Shown here: piece after piece, positions 1 to 5,795 of the stretch
Layout of the letters: every line of letters begins with the position of its first letter
Numbering within the stretch: position 1 is the stretch's first letter
DNA from: Acidobacteriaceae bacterium
GTDB lineage: Bacteria > Acidobacteriota > Terriglobia > Terriglobales > Acidobacteriaceae
Assembly: GCA_025462805.1 (NCBI GenBank)
Contig: JAOAPJ010000283.1
Coordinates: forward strand, 1 to 8,234
Direction of reading: 5' to 3'
Length of the DNA stretch: 8,234 nt
The notes under the pieces: model-generated
Seen by the model: the letters and a program-made list of their open reading frames with translations, nothing else
Databases searched by the model: none
What the model was told of the DNA's origin: nothing
Made by a program: the position numbers and the translations under genes

Positions 1-833
1 AAACGGTCGGCAATCGCATCGTGCACAATGAAGCGTTTCGCGGCAATGCAGGACTGACCATTGTTGGAGACCCTCGCCTTCACCGCCGTCGCCACCGCGG
101 TCGGCAGGTCGGCGCTGGGCATGACGATGAACGGATCGCTTCCGCCCAGCTCCAGCACCACCTTCTTGATCCGCTTGGCCGCCGCGACTCCCACCTGGAT
201 GCCGGCGCCTTCGCTTCCCGTGAGCGTCGCCGCCATAATGCGCGGGTCCGCCAGAATCGCGTCTACCTTCGACGCGCCCACCAGCAAGGTCTGGAAGACC
301 CCCTCGGCAAACCCCGCACGCCGGAAGATGTCCTCCACAGCGAGCGCACTCCGCGGCACATTCGATGCATGCTTCAGCAATCCGACATTGCCGGCCATTA
401 ACGCTGGTGCAACGAACCGGATCACCTGCCACAGCGGGTAGTTCCAAGGCATGATCGCCAGGACGATGCCCAGTGGCTGATACCGGATGTAGCTCTTTTG
501 CGCGCCGGTCTCCACCACCTCATCCGCCAGAAAGCGCTCCGCGTGCTCCGCGTAGTACCGGCATGCTGAGGCACACTTGACCGCTTCGTCGATCGCGGCC
601 TGGATCGGCTTACCCATCTCCAGCGTGATCATGCGTCCCAGCCGGTCCTTCTCCCTCTCCAGGATCTCGGCCGCGCAGCGCATCCGTTCCGCGCGGTAGG
701 CGAAGGATGTGTCGCGATGCACCTTGAAGGCCCGTGCTGCCAGGTCGAGCTTGGCCGCCAGTTCTCCATCCGTGAGCGATGCAAAGGTCTCGAGGACCTC
801 GCCGGTCGCGGGATTCACGCTTGTGATAGCCAA
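1..833 (-). CDS. NAD(P)-dependent succinate-semialdehyde dehydrogenase-type aldehyde dehydrogenase (N-terminal 277 residues, cut by the window edge)
   Basis: Reading the minus strand gives a continuous frame opening MAITSVNPATGE, the usual N-terminus of bacterial succinate-semialdehyde dehydrogenases, which oxidise succinate semialdehyde to succinate in the cytoplasm (GABA and related degradation). Family landmarks are all visible: PWNYP with the oxyanion Asn at about residue 131, LLKHASNVP at 152-160, LTGSEGAG at 204-211, ELGGSDPF with the general-base Glu at about 228, and NNGQSCIAAKRF with the catalytic Cys at about 262. LLKHASNVP and NNGQSCIAAKRF favour the SSADH branch over other aldehyde dehydrogenases. 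No ATG lies near the conserved start. A TTG at 833-831 is preceded by AGGAG about 10 bases upstream and gives the expected N-terminus, so I chose it. The family is about 455 residues long, so roughly 40% lies beyond position 1. Nothing looks broken. Substrate preference is inferred from family similarity. Confidence 0.93.
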   Translation of the reverse strand, partial: MAITSVNPATGEVLETFASLTDGELAAKLDLAARAFKVHRDTSFAYRAERMRCAAEILEREKDRLGRMITLEMGKPIQAAIDEAVKCASACRYYAEHAERFLADEVVETGAQKSYIRYQPLGIVLAIMPWNYPLWQVIRFVAPALMAGNVGLLKHASNVPRSALAVEDIFRRAGFAEGVFQTLLVGASKVDAILADPRIMAATLTGSEGAGIQVGVAAAKRIKKVVLELGGSDPFIVMPSADLPTAVATAVKARVSNNGQSCIAAKRFIVHDAIADR

Positions 834-895
834 TGCAGTTTCTCTCCTCTTGCCGGACCTGGTTACGACCCGCACCGTTCGGGTGTGGTCTGACA

Positions 896-926
896 GGTAT
901 ACCTCTTCCACACCGTTACTTGTCAA
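896..926 (-). promoter_or_regulatory. Candidate sigma70-type promoter of the aldehyde dehydrogenase gene
   Basis: On the minus strand a perfect -35 hexamer TTGACA (926-921) is followed, after 19 bases, by TATACC (901-896) as a possible -10. The -10 lies within an 8-bp palindrome, GGTATACC (896-903). The distance to the TTG start at 833 leaves a leader of roughly 55 bases. The spacer is longer than the optimal 17, so this is a candidate only. Confidence 0.4.
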
Positions 927-959
927 CTTCCCAATAATCGGAGATCTCAAACTTCCGGC

Positions 960-989
960 TTGACTGTTGTTTTCTTGCGGTGGTAAAGC
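960..989 (+). promoter_or_regulatory. Weak candidate promoter of the TonB-dependent receptor gene
   Basis: TTGACT (960-965) resembles a -35 box and TAAAGC (984-989) is a poor -10 match after 18 bases. Transcription would begin just before the ribosome binding site at 1004-1009, giving a very short leader. If real, it argues against translation starting at the GTG at 980. The -10 is weak, so confidence is low. Confidence 0.22.
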
Positions 990-1003
990 TGTCCGACCAC
1001 TAC

Positions 1004-1009
1004 AGGAGG
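1004..1009 (+). promoter_or_regulatory. Shine-Dalgarno sequence deciding the receptor start
   Basis: AGGAGG lies 12 bases before the GTG at 1022. The alternative in-frame GTG at 980 has no purine-rich stretch in front of it, and this motif would lie inside its coding region. The spacing is somewhat long, but this is the only good ribosome binding site near the start. Confidence 0.55.
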
Positions 1010-1021
1010 CCGTCTGACGCT

Positions 1022-4000
1022 GTGAAATATCTGACGACATGCATTCTCGGGGCCCTCAGGCAGAACTTCGCCCCAACGCTGACGCGGTTCTTGGCGGCGT
1101 TGCTTTTTACGGTCCTCTGTCACACGCTCTGCGCCCAGACCAACACCGGCCGCGTCCTCGGCACCATCACCGACGCCGCCGGCTCGGGAGTGCCTGGCGC
1201 GCATATAACCGTCATCGATATGCAGCGCGGCACAACCCGCACCCTGGAGACCACCCAGGCAGGCGAATACGTTGTCCCAGACCTCTTGTCCGGAACCTAT
1301 TCGGTTCGCGTGGCGGCCACTGGATTCAAGAGCAGTGAACGCACCGATATCCAGGTCGAAGTGGCAAGCGACGCACAGATCGACTTCGCCTTGCAGCCCG
1401 GCCAGGCTTCGGAGACCGTGGTGGTGACAGGACAGCTCCCGCTCATCAACACCACCAACTCCACCCTCGGCGGCACGTTGAGCAACAAGGAGATCAATGA
1501 TCTTCCCCTCAACGGACGCAATTACGAGAACCTGCTGCAACTCCGCCCCGGCATCGTGCGCTATCCAGGTGGCGGGTTCTCGACCACCAGCACCAACGGC
1601 CTGCGCGCCGAGGACAATGCGTACATCGTCGACGGCCTCTTCAACAGCGAGCCCTTCTCCGGGCAAAGCATCATCAACGGCGCAGGCATCGCCGGCGATT
1701 CAGCGACCATTCTGCCGGTCGATGCCATCCAGGAGTTCAACCTGATCGAAAATCCGCCGGCTGAGTACGGATGGAAGCCGGGAGCCATTGTGAACGTGGC
1801 GCTGAAGTCCGGCACCAATACCCTCCACGGCACCGCCTATGCATTCGGCCGCGACACACCGCTCGACGCCCGGAATTACTTCAATCCTGTCGCTGCCGGT
1901 CCGAAGAACCCGAGGAGCCTGGAACAGTTTGGCGGCACCGCGGGCGGCCCTATCAAGAAGGACAAGCTCTTCTACTTCGGTGGCTACGAGGGCCAGCGCT
2001 ATTCCGTCTCGAGCATCAGTCAGCTATCCACTCCGGCCACCGTCTCGCTCGGTGGTGATCCGCTCAATAGCGTTCCAGACGCGATTGCGGCCGTGCAGCA
2101 GGCAGGAATCACCCCGAGCGTGCCAAGCCTCAAAATTGGGGGCTGCACTCTCGGTCCGCCCATCACCTGCAATGGAACGGGGTTTCCCACAAACAACGGC
2201 AATAACGCCGCGGGACCCACCACCATCAACTATGGGCTGCCCAACGATGTGACGACGGACAACGCCGTCGGCAAGGTGGACTACCAGATCACGCAGCGGC
2301 ACTCGCTCAATGGTCTCTTCTTCTACGGCAAGAACGACGGCACCGTATCGGACGCCAATCAACTGCAGAACGCGTGGCTTACACAGATCAAGACACGCGC
2401 CTATGTAGCGGGAGTCAGCTGGGCGTGGATTCTAAATCCGCATCTCGTGAACGAGCTGCGTTTTGGCTACAACAGCCTGTATCAGCCGACATTCACCAAC
2501 GACCACAACACGCCTGCATCGGCCTACGGACTCAACACCGGTGTCACCAATCCGCTCTATGGCGGCCTGCCGCGAATCAATATCTCGGACTTCTATATCT
2601 TCCCCCAGGAGCTCGGCGGCTTCAACTGGCCGAAGGTGCAGGGCCCGGACCGCCGCTTCCAGGTCATCGATCACGTCTCGTATACGGTCGGAAAACACGC
2701 TCTCAAATTTGGTGGAGAGTTTCATCGTGACAGCTTCACCGGCGCCGCCTACGGTGGCGTACGCGGGCGAGTCAAGTTCGGCTTCGGCACGGATGCCTTT
2801 CCAGGCGCCACGTCGCTGGAGGACTTCTTTGCCGGCGTTCCCGCCTCCGCAAGCCTGCTCACTGGCGATCCGACCCGGCATATCCATAACTTCGGCTTTG
2901 CGTCGTTCGTGCAGGACGACTGGCGTGTCAGTCGAAATGTGACCGTGAACCTTGGTCTGCGATACGAACTGAACACAGTGGTCAAGGAAGAGCACAACCT
3001 GCTGGGCAACTTCGATCCGCAGAAAGGTCTGGAGCAGGTAGGCCAGGGAATCAGCGCTCCTTACAACGGCGACCACACCAGCTTCGCGCCTCGGCTCGGC
3101 TTTGCGTGGGACGTGGGCGGGAACGGGCGAACCGTCATCCGCGGCGGTGGAGCGCTGATCTACGAGACGGTGAACTGGGAATCATTCCTGGCGCTGAATA
3201 ACTCGCTCGGCATCAGTACCATTCCCACCGGGGCGCTCGGCGTTGGTCCTGGTGGCGGTCCGGGGACCGGAACCATCGCCGTAGGCACGGTCAACTTTCC
3301 CGGCTCGAACCTGAATTGGAATGCGGGCTATAACTCCGGCCCCGCCACCGTGTTCCCCTCCGGCACGATCAATTGCGGAGCTAACCCTTGCAGCATTCTC
3401 GGCATGGTGCAGAATATCCGCACGCCGGAGGTATTCAGCTGGACATTCAATGTGCAGCACGCCTTCACCCAGGATCTGACGCTTGAAACTGCATATGTCG
3501 GCTCCCACGGTTCTAAGCTCGTTGGTATACACGACATCAACCAAAACGTGCCCGCGCTGGATACAGCAGGCGACGAGCAGTCCGGCCGTCCCTTCAACGC
3601 ACAGTTTCCGTTTCTGAGCTTTATCTATCAGATGGGGAATATCTATAAGTCCAACTACGACGGACTGCAGATGACGCTGACGGCGCGGAGATTCCACCGG
3701 CTGACCTTTGTCAGCGGATACACCTACTCTCATTCGCTCGATGATGTTGGCGCCAACTGGGACTTCGGGGCCGGCAGCGGGCTGCCCCAGAACAGCGCTC
3801 ACCCGCAGCTCGAATACTCACACAGTGACTTCGATATCCGTCATCGCTTCACGCTGTCGGCCACCTATGCGATCCCCGGCAGAAAGGGCTTCGCACAGAG
3901 CCTGGAAGGCTGGCAGGTAAATTCGATCGTCAGTCTGTACGGTGCTCAACCATGGGGGCCGATCGATGCAGGCAACGACTTCAGCCACACCGGCGAGGCC

Positions 4001-4504
4001 GTGGATCGGTGGGACTTCTTTGGCGACCCGCACGACTTCAAGTCGGGCGCCACGCCGATTCCATATCTCGCCGGCCCGGACGCCCTGAACGATCCAGTAT
4101 GCACAGCGCACGCACGATCGCTGGACACATTAGGTGCGGGCGGCTGTTACAAAGTGCGCGGCTCGGTCATGACGCCGCCCGCGCCGGGCACCTTCGGGCT
4201 TATGGGTAGAAACGTCTTCCGCGACTCCGGGTTTAAAAATTGGGACTTCTCTCTCGATAAGACTTGGAAGATCCGTGAGCGGTTCGGTGCCCAGTTCCGC
4301 GGCGAGTTGTTCAATTTCCTCAATCATCCGAACTTTGCCAATCCGTTCGGTGGGCAAAATGGCTGGGCGCACAACGATCCCTCGGTGCCGGGCGCGGGTG
4401 GTTTCGGATGCGGTTGCGCTACTCCCGACGTGGCTGCTTCGAATCCGGTCATTGGATCTGGCGGAAGCCGGGCAGTGCAGTTAGGACTCAAGCTGTCGTT
4501 CTAA
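1022..4504 (+). CDS. Oar-like TonB-dependent outer-membrane receptor with carboxypeptidase-regulatory-like domain
   Basis: An outer-membrane active transporter of about 1160 residues, energised by TonB/ExbB/ExbD encoded elsewhere. From the GTG at 1022, residues 1-38 form an export signal (hydrophobic core LAALLFTVLCHTLCA, likely cleavage CA|QT). Residues about 43-126 are a carboxypeptidase-regulatory-like domain (GRVLGTITDAAGSGVPGA, then TQAGEYVVPDLLSGTYSVRV). The plug follows: ETVVVTG, EINDLPLNGRNYENLLQLRP at about 157-176, and YIVDGL. A long beta-barrel rich in aromatic and Gly/Asn strands (KDKLFYFGGYEG, FVQDDWRVSRNVTVNLGLRY) ends in LGLKLSF, with the C-terminal Phe needed for outer-membrane insertion. 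Length and architecture match the large receptors abundant in Acidobacteria. The ligand cannot be predicted from sequence; such receptors are often assumed to import oligosaccharides or peptides. A start at 980 would add 14 residues but has no ribosome binding site. The frame is intact. Confidence 0.92.
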   Translation: MKYLTTCILGALRQNFAPTLTRFLAALLFTVLCHTLCAQTNTGRVLGTITDAAGSGVPGAHITVIDMQRGTTRTLETTQAGEYVVPDLLSGTYSVRVAATGFKSSERTDIQVEVASDAQIDFALQPGQASETVVVTGQLPLINTTNSTLGGTLSNKEINDLPLNGRNYENLLQLRPGIVRYPGGGFSTTSTNGLRAEDNAYIVDGLFNSEPFSGQSIINGAGIAGDSATILPVDAIQEFNLIENPPAEYGWKPGAIVNVALKSGTNTLHGTAYAFGRDTPLDARNYFNPVAAGPKNPRSLEQFGGTAGGPIKKDKLFYFGGYEGQRYSVSSISQLSTPATVSLGGDPLNSVPDAIAAVQQAGITPSVPSLKIGGCTLGPPITCNGTGFPTNNGNNAAGPTTINYGLPNDVTTDNAVGKVDYQITQRHSLNGLFFYGKNDGTVSDANQLQNAWLTQIKTRAYVAGVSWAWILNPHLVNELRFGYNSLYQPTFTNDHNTPASAYGLNTGVTNPLYGGLPRINISDFYIFPQELGGFNWPKVQGPDRRFQVIDHVSYTVGKHALKFGGEFHRDSFTGAAYGGVRGRVKFGFGTDAFPGATSLEDFFAGVPASASLLTGDPTRHIHNFGFASFVQDDWRVSRNVTVNLGLRYELNTVVKEEHNLLGNFDPQKGLEQVGQGISAPYNGDHTSFAPRLGFAWDVGGNGRTVIRGGGALIYETVNWESFLALNNSLGISTIPTGALGVGPGGGPGTGTIAVGTVNFPGSNLNWNAGYNSGPATVFPSGTINCGANPCSILGMVQNIRTPEVFSWTFNVQHAFTQDLTLETAYVGSHGSKLVGIHDINQNVPALDTAGDEQSGRPFNAQFPFLSFIYQMGNIYKSNYDGLQMTLTARRFHRLTFVSGYTYSHSLDDVGANWDFGAGSGLPQNSAHPQLEYSHSDFDIRHRFTLSATYAIPGRKGFAQSLEGWQVNSIVSLYGAQPWGPIDAGNDFSHTGEAVDRWDFFGDPHDFKSGATPIPYLAGPDALNDPVCTAHARSLDTLGAGGCYKVRGSVMTPPAPGTFGLMGRNVFRDSGFKNWDFSLDKTWKIRERFGAQFRGELFNFLNHPNFANPFGGQNGWAHNDPSVPGAGGFGCGCATPDVAASNPVIGSGGSRAVQLGLKLSF

Positions 4505-4531
4505 ATTCGTGCTCTTCGCATGGCTAAAAAC

Positions 4532-4540
4532 AAAGGAGGA
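4532..4540 (+). promoter_or_regulatory. Strong Shine-Dalgarno with no intact gene behind it
   Basis: AAAGGAGGA sits with GGAGG six bases before a TTG codon at 4546, near-ideal spacing. The reading frame it serves stops after 17 codons (TAA at 4597-4599). The site lies 27 bases behind the receptor stop codon with no terminator between, which suggests it once began the next gene of an operon. Confidence 0.6.
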
Positions 4541-4545
4541 GCAAC

Positions 4546-4765
4546 TTGAAGAGGAGCGTAGCGAAGGTGTCAGGGTCGCCCTGTTATGCGCTGTGCTAAG
4601 GATGCCTGGATCAATCCGCAAGCCGGGCATCTCGGGCGGCAAGTGGGTGTCTGGCCGGACGGGCGTATCTTCCGCGACGTGATTCTGCCGTTGCTGTCGA
4701 GGAAGTTGAAAGCTGAGGGTCTGCCGATCCATCAGGCAGGCACTGCTGCGCACGCCGCCCCGTGA
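4546..4765 (+). pseudogene. Remnant of an internally deleted gene (start region fused to an enzyme-like C-terminal tail)
   Basis: Two fragments overlap here. The first opens at TTG 4546 behind a strong ribosome binding site and reads (M)KRSVAKVSGSPCYALC before a stop at 4597. The second, in another frame, runs from ATG 4586 (no ribosome binding site) to TGA 4765, giving 59 residues. Its first 42 residues look like real protein: a WINPQAGH segment, then WPDGRIFRDVILPLLSRKL, which reads like a buried strand and a final amphipathic helix. An xNPxxGHxGR segment followed by RIFxxVIxP recalls, from memory, the C-terminus of alpha/beta-hydrolase esterases, where the His would be catalytic; I cannot confirm the family. 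The last residues are low-complexity Ala/His/Gly, as expected of read-through beyond the original end. The interpretation is loss of most of the coding sequence, leaving both ends. The alternative is a genuine small protein with a poor start. Confidence 0.45.
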
Positions 4766-5015
4766 GTGTTCTCATCGCGCAGAATCATCTCGAGCTGAGC
4801 TTTCCATAGCCGTGAACGGGCCGCGTGTCCCGCCCTATCTGGAATGCGACGCTCACTCGAGGCCCGTCCTGTCGCTCGATGAGGATGGCAACTGATCGCA
4901 CCAATCGCCTCCCGGGGCTGGTGCGATCAGGGTCGCTCAAGTGATCCAGTTTGCGGTAACTCTCTTTCGGCAAGCCGGTCAGCGTCACTTGGTGATAGCG
5001 TAGAAAGCACCCTCC
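4766..5015. other. Intergenic region between the gene remnant and the DUF305 gene
   Basis: No convincing gene on either strand. A 90-codon minus-strand frame (4785-5057) crosses the region but resembles no family I know and runs into the DUF305 start region. The stretch holds a perfect 12-bp inverted repeat (4892-4930) and a spaced 7-bp inverted pair, CAAGTGA (4938-4944) and TCACTTG (4985-4991), that could be an operator. I see no clear -35/-10 pair for the DUF305 gene. Confidence 0.5.
4892..4930. repeat. Perfect 12-bp inverted repeat (hairpin) with 15-base loop
   Basis: CTGATCGCACCA (4892-4903) is matched exactly by TGGTGCGATCAG (4919-4930), separated by a GC-rich 15-base loop. As RNA it would form a stable stem. 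No T-run follows on either strand, so it is not a standard Rho-independent terminator. It may stop or stabilise the upstream transcript, or it may be a leader structure or binding site for the DUF305 operon. Confidence 0.75.
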
Positions 5016-5795
5016 ATGTCTGGCAATGTGCGTAAGTTCTTGGCTTCCTGTGTTCACAGCAAGGGAAGGCTGCGTCAGGCCAGAGGCCCTTGGCCGATGC
5101 GTGGCGCGCTTTTAGCGTCCGCTCTCGCCGGCCTGCTGTTCTCACAGGCCGGCGCAGAGCAGGCCAACTCCGGCGCCGACCCTGTCCGCAGCTCTGTCGT
5201 CGTGCAGCCCGGGGCGCCGGGCCAGCCCAGCAGGACACTCCCGCCTTCAACGCATCCGAGCGTGCCGCCCATCTCGCAGGCAGACGTGTCGTTTATGCAG
5301 GGCATGATCATGCATCACTCTCAGGCGGTGGAGATGACCGCCATGATTCCGTCGCGCACGGAAAACAAGGATGTGCGATCGCTGGGAGCGAAGATCAGCA
5401 GTTCCCAGGCGGACGAGATCAGCTTTATGAAGCGCTGGCTGCTTGCGCGGGGCGAGCCGGTGTCGATGGCGATGCCGGGCATGGCAGACCCGGGAATGGC
5501 AAAGATGGATATGTCTGCTCAGCCGATGGCCGCGATGCCCGGCATGCTTACCGCCGCCCAGATGGAGAAGCTGCGCCAGGCCAACGGAGCGGAGTTCGAT
5601 CGCCTCTTCCTGACTGGCATGATTCAGCATCACAACGGCGCGCTCATTATGGTGAAGGATCTGTTCGACACACCAGGTGCGGGCCAGGATGCCGACCTAT
5701 TCAACTTCGCGACGGATGCGGATAATACACAGCGGGCCGAGATCAATATCATGCACGACATGCTGGAGAAGAACGTGGAAGTGGAGAAACGATGA
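5016..5795 (+). CDS. Exported DUF305 protein with methionine-rich linker, probable metal (copper) binder
   Basis: A 259-residue protein with a Sec-type signal (hydrophobic core about residues 29-43, likely cleavage AGA|EQ at 47/48). It carries both halves of the DUF305 fold, a ferritin-like helical domain. The first half is FMQGMIMHHSQAVEM at 93-107, with KISSSQADEISFMKRW ending at 141; the second is FLTGMIQHHNGALIMVKDLF at 198-217, with RAEINIMHDML ending at 250. The paired His-His motifs (100-101, 205-206) and neighbouring Met are the family signature. Between the halves lies a Met-rich linker (151-183, ten Met, with MPGM twice). A DUF305 member, CopM of Synechocystis, binds copper in the periplasm, so copper binding is plausible here but inferred. 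The start is uncertain: ATG 5016 gives a long n-region and no clear ribosome binding site, whereas ATG 5097 (AGAGG 10 bases upstream) gives the compact signal MRGALLASALAGLLF. The stop overlaps the next start by four bases (ATGA), indicating translational coupling. Confidence 0.9.
   Translation: MSGNVRKFLASCVHSKGRLRQARGPWPMRGALLASALAGLLFSQAGAEQANSGADPVRSSVVVQPGAPGQPSRTLPPSTHPSVPPISQADVSFMQGMIMHHSQAVEMTAMIPSRTENKDVRSLGAKISSSQADEISFMKRWLLARGEPVSMAMPGMADPGMAKMDMSAQPMAAMPGMLTAAQMEKLRQANGAEFDRLFLTGMIQHHNGALIMVKDLFDTPGAGQDADLFNFATDADNTQRAEINIMHDMLEKNVEVEKR

Noticed and set aside
61..441. Plus-strand open frames of 126 codons at the left end.
   Set aside because: They lie opposite the aldehyde dehydrogenase, whose minus-strand translation carries all family motifs. 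The plus-strand translations are shadows.
980..1021. GTG at 980 as the receptor start.
   Set aside because: No ribosome binding site precedes it, and AGGAGG at 1004-1009 favours GTG 1022, which also gives a more typical signal peptide length.
4520..4549. A 9-codon ORF (ATG 4520) overlapping the strong Shine-Dalgarno behind the receptor.
   Set aside because: It has no ribosome binding site of its own, and its coding bases are the Shine-Dalgarno of the next start.
4785..5057. A 90-codon minus-strand ORF between the receptor and DUF305 genes.
   Set aside because: No recognisable family or motif. It contains both arms of the 12-bp inverted repeat and extends into the DUF305 start region on the opposite strand.
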